Assembly (NCBI GenBank): GCA_965227945.1
Contig: CBDDGQ010000005.1
Span: 992,001 to 1,056,000, forward strand
Direction: 5' to 3'
Source of the DNA: Azorhizobium sp965227945
GTDB taxonomy: Bacteria > Pseudomonadota > Alphaproteobacteria > Rhizobiales > Xanthobacteraceae
Length of the DNA: 64,000 nt
The notes beneath the pieces are model-generated. The model ran no database searches. It was not told the DNA's origin and saw only the letters and a list, made by a program, of their open reading frames with translations. Made by a program: the position numbers and the translations under genes. Below, in pieces: positions 33,526-43,258 of this stretch; position 1 is the first letter of the stretch, and every line of letters starts with the position of its first letter.

Positions 33526-33670
33526 GGTATTGATCCCCGCCCTGAATAGTCGCGTTCCCCCGAACGCATGAGACTACCCAGGATTGCGAAATCATATCCG
33601 TGTCACAGCCTTTCGGCTACCGCGGAATCCATGTTTGAGATTACAAGATCCTCACAAAGGACGGGAGTGG

Positions 33671-35470
33671 ATGGGTAATATTTTCCTCTCCGACCTGGTG
33701 CTGCTGATCGGGTCCGCGTTGGTGCTGCTGGGCACCGTGTCCAGCCTGCTGGCCGCGCGCTTTGGCGCGCCGCTTCTGCTCGTCTTCCTGCTGGTGGGCG
33801 TGCTGGCCGGGGAATCCGGGCCGGGGCAGATCCATTTCGCCGATTATTGGGCGACCTATCTGGTCGGATCCGCCGCGCTGTCGGTGATCTTGTTCGACGG
33901 CGGCCTGCGGATGCGGGCCTCCACCATGCGCGGCGCCTTGGCCCCGGCGGTGCTCCTGTCCACGGTGGGTGTGGTGCTCACCGCAGGGCTGGTGGCGCTC
34001 GCGGCCATTCCGCTCTTGGGCCTGAAGCCGCTGGAAGGGCTCCTGGTGGGCGCCATCGTCGCCTCCACCGATGCCGCGGCGGTGCTGTTCCTGGTGCGAG
34101 CGCAAGGCCTGCGGCTGGGGCGCCGGGTGGGCGCGGTGATCGAGATCGAATCCGCCACCAACGATCCGGCGGCGGTGTTTCTCACTGTGACCCTGGTGGA
34201 ACTGATCGCCTCGGGCGCCGGGAATCCCGGCTGGGCCTTGTCGGCCGGCATGTTTCAGCAGGTGCTTCTGGGCGGCGCCATGGGCGTGGCGGGCGGATTT
34301 GGCATCGCCTTCGTGCTGAACAAGCTGGACCTGCCCAGCGGCCTGCATCCCGCCATGGTGGTGGCAGCGGCAGTGCTGATCTATTCCGCCACCGCCATGG
34401 TGCATGGCTCGGGCTTTCTGGCGGTCTATCTGGCGGGGCTGGTGCTGGGCAACCGGCCGGTGCGCGCCATCGCCGCCATCACCAGCTTCCACGACACCGT
34501 CACCTGGCTGTGCCAGATCGTGATGTTCGTGATGCTCGGGCTGCTGCTGTCGCCGTCGCGCATGGTGCAATATTTGCCCCCGGCTCTGGGTATTGCCGCC
34601 TTTCTCATGCTGGTGGCGCGCCCCGCGGCGGTGTTTTTGTGCCTGTGGCCGTTCCATTTTTCCTGGCGGGAGAAGACGTTTGTCTCCTGGGCGGGCCTGC
34701 GGGGCGCGGTCTCCATCTTTCTCGCCACCATTCCCATGCTGGCCCAGTTGCCGGGCGCCGAGGTCTATTTCAACGTCGCCTTCGTGGTGGTGCTGGTCTC
34801 GCTCATCCTGCACGGCTGGAGCCTGGTGTCGGCGGCCCGCCGCCTCGATGTCGCCCTGGCCGAGCCGCTGCGCGAGACCCGGCGGTTTGAAATCGACCTG
34901 CCGGGCCAGAGCGAGCACGAATTGGTGGCCTATCCGGTGACCGCGCAGACCCTCGCCATCAGCTCCGGTCTGCTGCCGCGCTGGGCGCGTCTGGTGCTGG
35001 TGGTGCGCAAGGGGCAGGTGCTCACGCCGGAGGAAGCGGGCGTGCTGCACAATGGGGATTACGCTTACCTCCTGGCGCCGCCGCAGCGCGTGCATCGCCT
35101 CGACCCTTTGTTCATGGTGGAGGAACGCTCCGCCGGCGACGCGGTGGCGGGCTTTCCCTTCAGCGGCGACGTGCGGGTGGGCGAGGTGGCGGATCTCTAC
35201 GGCCTCTCGGTGCGCGAGGAAGACCGCTTCATCACCATCGCCGATGCCTTTGCCGATCGCACCGACGAGCGGCCGCTGCCCGGCATGCGCTTTCCCTTGG
35301 GCAATGCCAGCATGGAAGCCCTGTCCGTGTCCGAAGGGCGCGTGACGCAGGCCGCCCTGCGGTTCGAGACGGTGGGCGGCACCCGGGCCAACGGCGTGAT
35401 CAAGCGGGTGCAAACCCGCCTGCGCCGCCGGTTCCAACCGCCGGGCGACGGCAGCGGCCCGCCCCTCTAG
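33671..35470 (+). CDS. K+/H+ antiporter of the CPA1 family (CvrA/NhaP2 type)
   Basis: A 599-residue protein. About twelve TM segments fill residues 5-400, with the CPA1 core ASTDAAAVLFLVRAQG and the ESATNDPAAVF ion-site motif (acidic residue in the membrane). The cytoplasmic part (about 400-599) holds a TrkA-C-like domain and a CorC/transporter-associated domain, as in CvrA. It exports K+ (or Na+) in exchange for H+ to adjust volume and pH. A start at 33584 is in frame but the ATG at 33671 behind GGGAG is better. It complements the nearby kdp uptake system. Confidence 0.9.
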   Translation: MGNIFLSDLVLLIGSALVLLGTVSSLLAARFGAPLLLVFLLVGVLAGESGPGQIHFADYWATYLVGSAALSVILFDGGLRMRASTMRGALAPAVLLSTVGVVLTAGLVALAAIPLLGLKPLEGLLVGAIVASTDAAAVLFLVRAQGLRLGRRVGAVIEIESATNDPAAVFLTVTLVELIASGAGNPGWALSAGMFQQVLLGGAMGVAGGFGIAFVLNKLDLPSGLHPAMVVAAAVLIYSATAMVHGSGFLAVYLAGLVLGNRPVRAIAAITSFHDTVTWLCQIVMFVMLGLLLSPSRMVQYLPPALGIAAFLMLVARPAAVFLCLWPFHFSWREKTFVSWAGLRGAVSIFLATIPMLAQLPGAEVYFNVAFVVVLVSLILHGWSLVSAARRLDVALAEPLRETRRFEIDLPGQSEHELVAYPVTAQTLAISSGLLPRWARLVLVVRKGQVLTPEEAGVLHNGDYAYLLAPPQRVHRLDPLFMVEERSAGDAVAGFPFSGDVRVGEVADLYGLSVREEDRFITIADAFADRTDERPLPGMRFPLGNASMEALSVSEGRVTQAALRFETVGGTRANGVIKRVQTRLRRRFQPPGDGSGPPL

Positions 35471-35581
35471 TCTGCCGCGATGCTGACGTTTTGGCTGTGC
35501 CCTATGCAGCCGGAGCGGCCGAGTCGGTTCATGGCCCTGCGCTGCCGGATACGGCAAGGCGCAAGCGGGGAGAACGTCATC

Positions 35582-35881
35582 ATGCGTCTGTTCATGCGCA
35601 GCCGCGGCGCCGGGGCCGGGACCGAGATGCGCGATGCCACCCGCGCCCTCGCCGACATGGCGCGCCGGCTGCTGGACCTGGGGGAGGACGCCACCGTCTC
35701 GGTGAGCGAGATCGCCTGCGGCGATCCGGCCTGCGGCGGCGCGGAAACCGTGGTCCTGGTGATGCGGCCGGGCGAGCGCACCCAGGCGGCCAAGGTGATG
35801 ATGCCGGTAGCCAATGTGACCGAGGCCGACCTCTTGGGCGCCCTGCGTCCACTGGTGACCACGCCGCGCGGGGATCAATAA
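35582..35881 (+). CDS. Hypothetical protein
   Basis: A 99-residue cytoplasmic protein. After an Arg-rich start (MRLFMRSRG), a helix (RDATRALADMARRLLDL) is followed by a central EIACGDPACGGAETVVLVM segment with two cysteines five residues apart, then a strand and a C-terminal helix. The C-x4-C motif might bind a metal or be redox active. The frame runs back to 35480 with alternative starts. It lies between the antiporter and an aminotransferase. I do not recognise the family. Confidence 0.55.
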   Translation: MRLFMRSRGAGAGTEMRDATRALADMARRLLDLGEDATVSVSEIACGDPACGGAETVVLVMRPGERTQAAKVMMPVANVTEADLLGALRPLVTTPRGDQ

Positions 35882-35956
35882 GGTCGGATCCCCCATCCGC
35901 CGCGGCTCGGGGAAGGGTCTTCACCTGCGGCGCAACTTGATCTAGTCGGTAGTCCT

Positions 35957-37147
35957 ATGTCCGCACGTCTCGCCCCCACCCCTCTGCCGGCCCGCCCGCT
36001 CAACGCCATCTACACGGCGCTGCCCACCACCATTTTCGAGGTGATGTCGGGCCTCGCGCGCACCCATCAGGCGGTGAACCTGGGGCAGGGGTTTCCCGAT
36101 GATCCCGGTCCCCTGGATGTCCGCCAGAAGGCCGCCGACGCGGTGGTGAACGGCTGGAACCAGTATCCGCCCATGATGGGCCTGGCGGAGCTGCGCACGG
36201 CGGCGGCCGTCCATTTCCGCCACTGGCAGGGGCTGGACCTCGATCCCGAGCATGAGGTGATGGTCACCTCCGGGGCCACCGAAGCCCTGGCCGGGGCGCT
36301 GCTGGCGCTGATCGAGCCGGGCGACGAGGTGGTGCTGTTCCAGCCGCTGTATGACGCCTATCTGCCGCTGGTGCAGCGCGCCGGCGGCATTCCCCGCCTG
36401 GTGCGGCTCGAGCCGCCGCACTGGTCGATCACGGCGGAACAGCTGGCGGCGGCGTTTTCGCCGCGCACCAAGGTGGTGCTGTTCAACAATCCGCAGAACC
36501 CGACCGGGACCGTGTATGGCCGCGAGGAGATGCAGCTGGTGGCGGATTTCTGCCAGCGCTTCGATGCCATCGCCCTGTGCGACGAGGTGTGGGAGCATGT
36601 GATCTTCGACGGGCGCCGGCACCTGCCAATGATGGCGCTGCCGGGCATGCGCGAGCGCACCGTCAAGATTTCCTCGGCCGGCAAGATCTTCGGCATGACC
36701 GGATGGAAGGTGGGGCTGGTCTTCGCCCCTCCCGATCTCATGCGCGTGCTGGGCAAGGCGCATCAGTTCCTCACCTTCACCACGCCGCCCAACCTGCAGA
36801 CGGCGGTGGCCTATGGGCTGGGCAAGGACGCGGCCTATTTCGAGACCATGCGCGCCGGCCTGCAACGCTCCCGCGACCGGCTGGCCACGGGCCTGTCGCA
36901 GCTTGGTTTTCCGGTGCTGCCCAGCGCCGGGACCTATTTCCTCTCCGTGGACCTGGCCGCCGTGGATCCCGGTCTGGACGACGAGGCGTTCTGTCTCGAT
37001 CTTGTGACCCGCCACGGGGTCGCGGCCATTCCGGTCTCCGCTTTCTATGCGCAGGACCCGGTGCGCTCAGTGGTCCGCTTCTGCTTCGCCAAGCAGGACG
37101 CCACTTTGGACGCGGCTCTGGAGAGACTGTCCCGGGCATTCCGTTAG
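35957..37147 (+). CDS. PLP-dependent aminotransferase, class I/II
   Basis: A 396-residue fold-type I aminotransferase. Visible are NLGQGFPDDPG near residue 41, the PLP phosphate-site region TSGATEAL, NNPQNPTGTVY with the conserved Asn, CDEVWEHVIFDG with the PLP-pyridine Asp, and the Schiff-base Lys in SSAGKIFGMTGWKVG. The NLGQGFP start and motif set match the methionine/kynurenine/glutamine aminotransferase group (YbdL, KAT) better than aspartate aminotransferase. Substrate is not certain. It stands alone, before an efflux operon. Confidence 0.92.
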   Translation: MSARLAPTPLPARPLNAIYTALPTTIFEVMSGLARTHQAVNLGQGFPDDPGPLDVRQKAADAVVNGWNQYPPMMGLAELRTAAAVHFRHWQGLDLDPEHEVMVTSGATEALAGALLALIEPGDEVVLFQPLYDAYLPLVQRAGGIPRLVRLEPPHWSITAEQLAAAFSPRTKVVLFNNPQNPTGTVYGREEMQLVADFCQRFDAIALCDEVWEHVIFDGRRHLPMMALPGMRERTVKISSAGKIFGMTGWKVGLVFAPPDLMRVLGKAHQFLTFTTPPNLQTAVAYGLGKDAAYFETMRAGLQRSRDRLATGLSQLGFPVLPSAGTYFLSVDLAAVDPGLDDEAFCLDLVTRHGVAAIPVSAFYAQDPVRSVVRFCFAKQDATLDAALERLSRAFR

Positions 37148-37345
37148 GAAAGTCGCCGGGTATACGGCTACGCTGTCACCTTACTGCCCTAAAGGAAGGC
37201 GTTTAGCCTTCCTTTTGGTCACAAAATCAACCGCAAACCATATAAAACCTGTTCGCGACAGGCCTGGGCAAGGTGTAGCTTCTCTAATGAGCGGGGGCGG
37301 CGACCGGCGCGCCTAGATGGCCAGTGGTGTCGTGCGAGGTAATGT

Positions 37346-38509
37346 ATGTCCGACGTGAAGCGCGCGGGGCGCTGGCGGATTTTTGCGGTCTTCTTCATCC
37401 TGGCGCTGGTCGTCGGGGCGGGCTGGACGTGGACCCAGGGCCTGTGGGGCATCCGCTCGGGCGGGGCTGCCAATGCCCAGTCGGCGCAGGAGCGGCGCTT
37501 CCCGGTGCTGGTGGCCACGGTGCAGCAGAAGCCCATGCCGCTGCGGGTCGAGGCCCTCGGCACGGTGGAACCGATGATCACGGTGACCATCCGCTCGCGT
37601 GTCGCCAGCCAGGTGATCAAGGTGGCGTTCGAGGACGGCTCGCCGGTGACCAAGGGCGACATTCTGTTCGTGCTCGACGCGCGCGAGATCGACGCCCAGA
37701 TCCTCCAGGCGCAGGCCACGCTGGCCAAGGACAAGACGCAGCTGGAGAAGGCCCAGCGCGACATGGACCGCTACACCGGCCTTGCGGCGCGCAATGCGGT
37801 GTCCCAGGTCCAGGTGGACGACGCCCGCACCACCGTGGATGCGCAGAAGGCCACCGTCGATCAGGACGAGGCCAACGTCCAGGCGTTGAAGGTGCAGCGC
37901 AGCCATTATGAGATCCGCTCCCCGGTGACCGGCCGCATTGGCGTCGCCGCGGTGCGGCCCGGCGCCGTCATCCGGGTGGACGACACCTTGGCCACCGTGC
38001 GCCAGATCAAGCCGATCTATGTCGCCTTCGGCGTGCCCGAGCACTATCTCACCGAGATCCGCGCCGCGGAGGCGGGGGCCCAGGTGCAGATCACCCTGCA
38101 GGGCGGGGATGAGACCATCACCGGCGGCAAGATCGCGGTGATCGACAATACCATCGACCCGCAGACCGGCACCTTGATGGTCCGGGCCCTGTTCGAGAAT
38201 GCGGACGAGCGCCTGTGGCCGGGCACGCTGGGCAGCGTGTCGGTGACGCTGCGCATGGAAAGCGGCGTCGCCTCGGTTCCGGCGGAAGCCATCCAGAGCG
38301 GGCAGGCGGGCAGCTTCGTATTCGTCCTCGACAAGGACGTGGTGCATGTGCGGCCGGTGACGGTGGCGCGCACTGTCGATGGCCAGGCGGTGGTCACGGC
38401 GGGGCTGAAGGGCGGCGAAGTGATCGTCACCGACGGCCAGCTGTCGCTGCGCAATGGCGCCAAGGTCTCCATCAAAGGCGGCGCGCCCGCACCCGCAGCC
38501 GGAACCTGA
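37346..38509 (+). CDS. RND efflux periplasmic adaptor (membrane fusion protein)
   Basis: A 387-residue MdtA/AcrA-type adaptor. An N-terminal TM anchor or uncleaved signal (WRIFAVFFILALVVGAGWTW) is followed by a lipoyl half-domain, an alpha-hairpin (about 110-175: QAQATLAKDKTQLEKAQRDMD), the second lipoyl half (SPVTGRIGVAAVRPGAVI), the beta-barrel and the membrane-proximal domain. No lipobox cysteine, unlike AcrA. It bridges the RND transporter to an outer-membrane channel. The transporter gene follows after 3 bases. Confidence 0.95.
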   Translation: MSDVKRAGRWRIFAVFFILALVVGAGWTWTQGLWGIRSGGAANAQSAQERRFPVLVATVQQKPMPLRVEALGTVEPMITVTIRSRVASQVIKVAFEDGSPVTKGDILFVLDAREIDAQILQAQATLAKDKTQLEKAQRDMDRYTGLAARNAVSQVQVDDARTTVDAQKATVDQDEANVQALKVQRSHYEIRSPVTGRIGVAAVRPGAVIRVDDTLATVRQIKPIYVAFGVPEHYLTEIRAAEAGAQVQITLQGGDETITGGKIAVIDNTIDPQTGTLMVRALFENADERLWPGTLGSVSVTLRMESGVASVPAEAIQSGQAGSFVFVLDKDVVHVRPVTVARTVDGQAVVTAGLKGGEVIVTDGQLSLRNGAKVSIKGGAPAPAAGT

Positions 38510-38512
38510 GCC

Positions 38513-41500
38513 ATGTTTCCGGAACTGTGCATCCGACGCCCGGTGATGACGACGCTGATGATGCTGTCGCTCATCATCGGCGGGCTGTTCGCCTATCGGC
38601 TGCTGCCGGTGGCGGCGCTGCCGCGGGTGGACTTTCCCACCATCAACATCAGTGCCTCCCTGCCCGGCGCCAGCCCGGAGACCATGGCGACAGCGGTCGC
38701 GACGCCCATCGAGCGCCAGCTCTCCACCATCTCCGGCATCACCTCCCTGACCTCCTCGAGCACCCAGGGCTCCACCTCGATCACCATCCAGTTCGACCTG
38801 TCGCGCAACATCGATGATGCGGCCCTCGACGTGCAGTCGGCGCTATCGGTGGCGCAGCGGCAATTGCCGGACGAGATGACCACCCCGCCGAGCTTCCGGA
38901 AGGTCAATCCCGCGGATGCGCCGGTGATCCTGCTGGCGGTGTCGTCCTCCACCTTGCCGCTGTCCACCGTCAATGAATATGCCGACACCATCATCGGCCA
39001 GCAGATCTCGCAATTGCCGGGCGTCGCCCAGGTGCAGATCTACGGCACGCAGAAATATGCGGTGCGCATCCGGGTGGATCCGGCGGCCGCAGCGGCGCGC
39101 AACATCTCGGCCAGCGACATCCAGGAAGCCATCCAGGCGCGGGCGTCCAACACTCCCATCGGGCAGTTGTCCGGCCCGAAGCAGAGCCTGACCATCGACA
39201 TGGGCATCGCCAAGGCCGACGCGGACGTCTACCGCCGGCTGGTGGTGGCGTTCCGCAATGGCGCGCCGGTGCGGCTGGACGAAATCGCCAGCGTCACCAA
39301 TGGCGTCGAGAACGAGCGGGTGGCCTCCTGGTTCAATGACGAGCGCTCCATCGTGCTCGCCATCGTGCGCCAGCCCGACGCCAATACGGTGGCGGTGGTG
39401 GATCAGGTGCGCTCGCATCTGCCGCAATACCGCGCCCAGGTGCCCGGATCGGTGAACATCGAGGTGCTGAACGACCGCTCCGTGTCGATCCGCGAGGCGG
39501 TCCACGACGTTCAGAAGACGCTGTTCGAAGCCATCGTCCTGGTGGTGCTGGTGATCTTCCTGTTCCTGCGCAACCTGCGCGCCACCATCATTCCCTCGCT
39601 GGCGCTGCCCATCTCCATCGTCGCCACCTTCGGCGTGATGTGGATGCTGAACTTCTCCATCAACAACATGACGCTGCTGGCGCTGACCTTGTGCGTCGGG
39701 TTCGTGGTGGACGATGCCATCGTGGTGCTGGAGAACATCTACCGGCACATCGAGCTGGGGGAAAAGCCGTTCGCCGCCGCCATCCGCGGCTCCCGCGAGA
39801 TCGGCTTCACCATCATTTCCATGACGCTGTCGCTGGTGGCGGTGTTCATTCCCGTGCTGTTCATGGGCGGCGTGGTGGGGCGCGTGTTCCGTGAGTTCGC
39901 GGTGACCATCTCCATCGCCATTCTGGTGTCCGGTTTCGTCTCCCTCACCTTGACGCCCATGCTGTGCGCGCGGGTGCTGAAAGAGGTGGATCACCACAAG
40001 CGCCCGAACATCGTGTTCCGCTTCACCGAGCGGATGTTCGAGGCCTGGCTGTCCGGCTATCGGCATTCGCTGGATTTCGTCCTGCGCCACCGCTTCTTCA
40101 TGCTGCTGGTGACGCTGGCGACGGTGGGCATCTCGGGGGCGCTCTATGTGGTGATCCCCAAGGGCTTCTTCCCGGTGGAAGACACCGGCTTCATCACCGC
40201 CACGGTGGAGGCCGCCACCGATACCTCGTTCGATGCCATGGTGGACCGCCAGAAGCTCGCCACCGACGCGGTGCGCGGCGATCCCAACGTGGCCTATCTG
40301 ATCTCCACCGCCGGGGCCACCGGGGTGAGCCGGACCACCAATACCGGGCGCATGTTCATCGCCTTGAAGCCGCGCAGCGACCGGCAGCTCACCGCCTTCC
40401 AGGTGATCCAGCAATTGCGCCGCCGCACCGCCCAGATCCCGGGCGTGAACGTGTTCTTCCAGCCGGTGCAGAACATCAACATCGGCGGCGTCAATTCCAA
40501 GAGCCAGTATCAATATACGCTGCAGAGTTCCGACACCGCGGCCCTCTATGCCGCCGCGCCCGACATGGAGCGCCGCATCGCCGAATTGCCGGGGCTGCGG
40601 GACGTGACCTCGGACCTGCAGATCACCAATCCGCAGCTCACCATCGATGTGAACAAGGACAAGGCGGCGGCCGTCGGCATCACCGAGGAGCAGATCCGCA
40701 ACGCGCTCTATACGCAGTTCGGCACCCGCCAGGTGGCGACGCTGTACACCAGCTCGAACCAGTATGCGATCATCGCCGAGGCACAGTCGCGCTTCCAGAA
40801 GGAGGCGTCCGACCTCAGCCGGGTCTATCTGCGCACCACCGGCGGCACCGTCGTGCCCCTGGAGACCGTGGCCACCATCCGCCGGACCGTGGGGCCGTTG
40901 CAGGTGGCGCACCAGCAGCAGCAGCCGGCGGTGACCATCTCGTTCAACCTGGCGCCGGGGACCTCGCTGGGGCAGGCGGTGGAGCAGATCTATGCGGCAG
41001 AGCGGGCTGCCAATCTGCCGGCCACGGTGACCACCGGCTTCCAGGGCACCGCCCAGGTGTTCCAGGATTCGCTGAACAACCAGCCGCTGCTCATCGTCGC
41101 CGCGGTGCTGGTGATCTACATCGTGCTGGGCGTGCTGTATGAGAGCTTCATCCACCCCATCACCATCCTCTCCGGTCTGCCCTCCGCCGGCATCGGCGCG
41201 CTGCTGACCCTGATGGCATTCGACATCGAACTGTCGGTGATCGCGCTGATCGGCATCGTGATGCTGGTCGGCATCGTGAAGAAGAACGCGATCATGATGA
41301 TCGACGTGGCGCTGGAGCGCCGCCGCCAGGGCGTGGAGGCCGTGGATGCCATTCGGGAAGCGGCCCTGCTGCGCTTCCGTCCGATCATGATGACCACGCT
41401 GGCCGCCATCTTCGGCGTGCTGCCCATCGCCATCGGTGCGGGCGCGGGCTCCGAATTGCGCCAGCCGCTGGGTGTCGCGGTGGTGGGTGGGCTGCTGCTG

Positions 41501-41635
41501 TCGCAGCTGCTGACCCTCTACATCACGCCGGTGATCTATCTCTATCTGGACCGTTTTGACCGGATCGTCAGCCGGGCCATCGCCGGTGACGAAACGCCGG
41601 CCACCCCGCACGAGCAGCCCGCGCCGGCGGAATAA
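38513..41635 (+). CDS. RND multidrug efflux transporter (HAE-1, MdtB/C-like)
   Basis: A 1040-residue inner-membrane proton-driven pump with the expected two sets of TM segments and two large periplasmic loops. The start MFPELCIRRPVMTTLMMLSLIIGG is close to MdtB/MdtC/MuxB-type proteins. Proton-relay aspartates are in GFVVDDAIVVLENI and the partner lysine in VGIVKKNAIMMIDVA. Length is normal. No outer-membrane factor gene lies next to it, so it must use a TolC-like channel coded elsewhere. No local regulator is visible. Confidence 0.96.
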   Translation: MFPELCIRRPVMTTLMMLSLIIGGLFAYRLLPVAALPRVDFPTINISASLPGASPETMATAVATPIERQLSTISGITSLTSSSTQGSTSITIQFDLSRNIDDAALDVQSALSVAQRQLPDEMTTPPSFRKVNPADAPVILLAVSSSTLPLSTVNEYADTIIGQQISQLPGVAQVQIYGTQKYAVRIRVDPAAAAARNISASDIQEAIQARASNTPIGQLSGPKQSLTIDMGIAKADADVYRRLVVAFRNGAPVRLDEIASVTNGVENERVASWFNDERSIVLAIVRQPDANTVAVVDQVRSHLPQYRAQVPGSVNIEVLNDRSVSIREAVHDVQKTLFEAIVLVVLVIFLFLRNLRATIIPSLALPISIVATFGVMWMLNFSINNMTLLALTLCVGFVVDDAIVVLENIYRHIELGEKPFAAAIRGSREIGFTIISMTLSLVAVFIPVLFMGGVVGRVFREFAVTISIAILVSGFVSLTLTPMLCARVLKEVDHHKRPNIVFRFTERMFEAWLSGYRHSLDFVLRHRFFMLLVTLATVGISGALYVVIPKGFFPVEDTGFITATVEAATDTSFDAMVDRQKLATDAVRGDPNVAYLISTAGATGVSRTTNTGRMFIALKPRSDRQLTAFQVIQQLRRRTAQIPGVNVFFQPVQNINIGGVNSKSQYQYTLQSSDTAALYAAAPDMERRIAELPGLRDVTSDLQITNPQLTIDVNKDKAAAVGITEEQIRNALYTQFGTRQVATLYTSSNQYAIIAEAQSRFQKEASDLSRVYLRTTGGTVVPLETVATIRRTVGPLQVAHQQQQPAVTISFNLAPGTSLGQAVEQIYAAERAANLPATVTTGFQGTAQVFQDSLNNQPLLIVAAVLVIYIVLGVLYESFIHPITILSGLPSAGIGALLTLMAFDIELSVIALIGIVMLVGIVKKNAIMMIDVALERRRQGVEAVDAIREAALLRFRPIMMTTLAAIFGVLPIAIGAGAGSELRQPLGVAVVGGLLLSQLLTLYITPVIYLYLDRFDRIVSRAIAGDETPATPHEQPAPAE

Positions 41636-41813
41636 GGCGGCGCCGCCCCCGCGCCTCACGCCCAGCATCCCGACCAAGACCAACGTCTTCGCGACCGGCG
41701 CCGCGGCGCCGCCCGCAGCGTTGGCGCGCCTGCCGCTGCGGCGCAGCGATGCATTGATTTGTCCGACGGCATGTATTAACTGGAATTGATTGGTGCAGGC
41801 GTAATATTGAATC

Positions 41814-41828
41814 GCTCTAAAGTAGAGC
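41814..41828. promoter_or_regulatory. Dyad upstream of hemP (possible iron-regulator site)
   Basis: A perfect inverted repeat GCTCTA-AAG-TAGAGC, 52 bases before the hemP start in an A/T-richer segment. hemP genes in alphaproteobacteria are normally controlled by Irr, RirA or Fur. The site does not match the ICE box exactly, so the regulator is a guess. Confidence 0.4.
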
Positions 41829-41879
41829 AAGACTTTGACTTGGACCGAAATCGTTCGACCTTAATTTGGAGTCGTTCAA

Positions 41880-42068
41880 ATGAGCAAGCATGACCATGCC
41901 TCGACCGCTTGGCAGGCTGAACAGCGCACCCGCGCCGTGCCGGTGCTGGACGAGAAGATGGACAGCCGCGACCTGTTTTCGTCCAGCCGGGTGGTCACCA
42001 TCGCCCACGGCGCGCAGACCTATCAGTTGCGGCTGACGGCGCAGAACAAGCTCATTCTGACCAAATAG
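41880..42068 (+). CDS. hemP: Hemin uptake protein HemP
   Basis: A 62-residue protein ending with the HemP signature: DSRDLFSSSRVVTIAHG at 28-44 and YQLRLTAQNKLILTK at the C-terminus (compare the family pattern R-Y-x-L-R-x-T-x-x-x-K-L-I-L-T-K). HemP proteins are small cytoplasmic factors needed for haem-uptake expression or function; some act as transcriptional activators of hmuR. No haem transporter genes are beside it here. GGAG precedes the ATG by 9 bases. Confidence 0.9.
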   Translation: MSKHDHASTAWQAEQRTRAVPVLDEKMDSRDLFSSSRVVTIAHGAQTYQLRLTAQNKLILTK

Positions 42069-42205
42069 GCCGGCGCCTGGGGCGTCCGGTCATTCACTCC
42101 AAAGCGGCAGCATCATCGCTGGCTGTGTTCTTTCGTCGCGGTCTGATCCCGGCTAACATCTCCCCATCAGAATCGAGCCGTCGAAGAATGGCCGGAGTGG
42201 GGTGG

Positions 42206-43258
42206 ATGAACGTCATCAGCGCAGGGGGCCGTTACGGCCTCGACGCATGGGGGCAGGGTGTCGATCTGGTGGATGCGGGCTTGGTCATTGCCGCGCAGTC
42301 CGCTCCGGCGCTCATGTCCCATGGTTTGGATCCGCAAGGGGCGTGCGCGACTGTCGCGCGCCTCGCGCCATGGACATCCCGGCACGGAGTGGGGCGATCC
42401 GATCGCCTGGACCCCCGTCACGGACCGCTTCGGGAACTGCCGCCGCTCGCGCCCACGGCCGAGGCTGTGGGCTTCGGGCTTGGCACCGGGGGATGCACCG
42501 ACCTGTCCCACTGGATGCCGCCGGACGTGGCTGAGCGGGTCCCCGAGGGCGACGCGGAAAGCCCGCACCCGGCCGCCTTGCTGCTCGCCCATCTCGATCG
42601 GGTCGGACTGCATGGCGCGCTGATGATCCCGGCGCCGGGCACACCGGCCGGCATCGTCATGGATGCCGCCGCAACGTCCGCGGATCGCCTGCGGGTCGTC
42701 TTGCCCCTGCCGGAGACCGGGCTCCCGGCCAATCTCTCCCTGCTGGCGCACCATGGTCTGACGGGCTTTCTGGTGCGTGACCGCGCGGCGCTGGGTCTGC
42801 ACTGGCAATCGCTGCTGCTGCGGCTCGCCGCCCACGGCCTCCATCTGCATCTGGACGTCGCCGTCACCGCGTGGCCGACCCTGCTGCCGCAGGTGCTGGG
42901 CCACGGGACGCCGGTGCGGGTCGACCTGCCGGGCGCCTCTCGCGCCGGGGAGGCCCGTGCGGCCTATGCGGCGCTGGACAGCCATGCCGGCCATTCCGAT
43001 CTGTGGATCGGGTTTTCTCCCGCGACGGCGCAGGCCCAGGGGCAAGGCAGCCACCTCACCCGCCTGATCGCCACCGCCGGCGCCACGCGACTGCTGTGGG
43101 GCAGTGGTGGCGCGGGGGCCGGGGGGTATGATCTGGAGGACCACCTGCTGGCCCTGCACGATCTGGTTCCGCGCGCAGATCTGCGGCAGGCCATCGGCGG
43201 CGCCAATGCCCGCTGGCTGGCGTTCGGCCCGGCAGAGGTGGGCGAAACCGCCGCCTGA
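42206..43258 (+). CDS. Degenerate amidohydrolase-like (2-pyrone-4,6-dicarboxylate lactonase type) protein
   Basis: About 350 residues. The C-terminal two thirds follow the amidohydrolase_2 TIM-barrel pattern: LDRVGLHGALMIPAPGT, GLTGFLVRD, a HLHLDVAV strand, RLLWGSGG where active enzymes have LLWGSDWP, and the closing GGANARWLAFG. The metal ligands are missing: no HxH near the N-terminus, VDLPG in place of V-x-DH, and GSGG in place of GSDW. The N-terminal 100 residues are not family-like. It may be a pseudoenzyme or a decaying gene. A start at 42188 is possible; GGAGTGG favours 42206. Confidence 0.55.
   Translation: MNVISAGGRYGLDAWGQGVDLVDAGLVIAAQSAPALMSHGLDPQGACATVARLAPWTSRHGVGRSDRLDPRHGPLRELPPLAPTAEAVGFGLGTGGCTDLSHWMPPDVAERVPEGDAESPHPAALLLAHLDRVGLHGALMIPAPGTPAGIVMDAAATSADRLRVVLPLPETGLPANLSLLAHHGLTGFLVRDRAALGLHWQSLLLRLAAHGLHLHLDVAVTAWPTLLPQVLGHGTPVRVDLPGASRAGEARAAYAALDSHAGHSDLWIGFSPATAQAQGQGSHLTRLIATAGATRLLWGSGGAGAGGYDLEDHLLALHDLVPRADLRQAIGGANARWLAFGPAEVGETAA

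Noticed and set aside
37148..37345. Short plus-strand frames between the aminotransferase and the RND adaptor
   Set aside because: No ribosome site or protein-like pattern; the region is more A/T-rich and more likely the promoter of the efflux operon.
38843..41830. Minus-strand frame of 995 codons opposite the RND transporter
   Set aside because: His/Gln/Arg/Gly-rich shadow of the transporter codons, no recognisable domain; the transporter has normal length and motifs.
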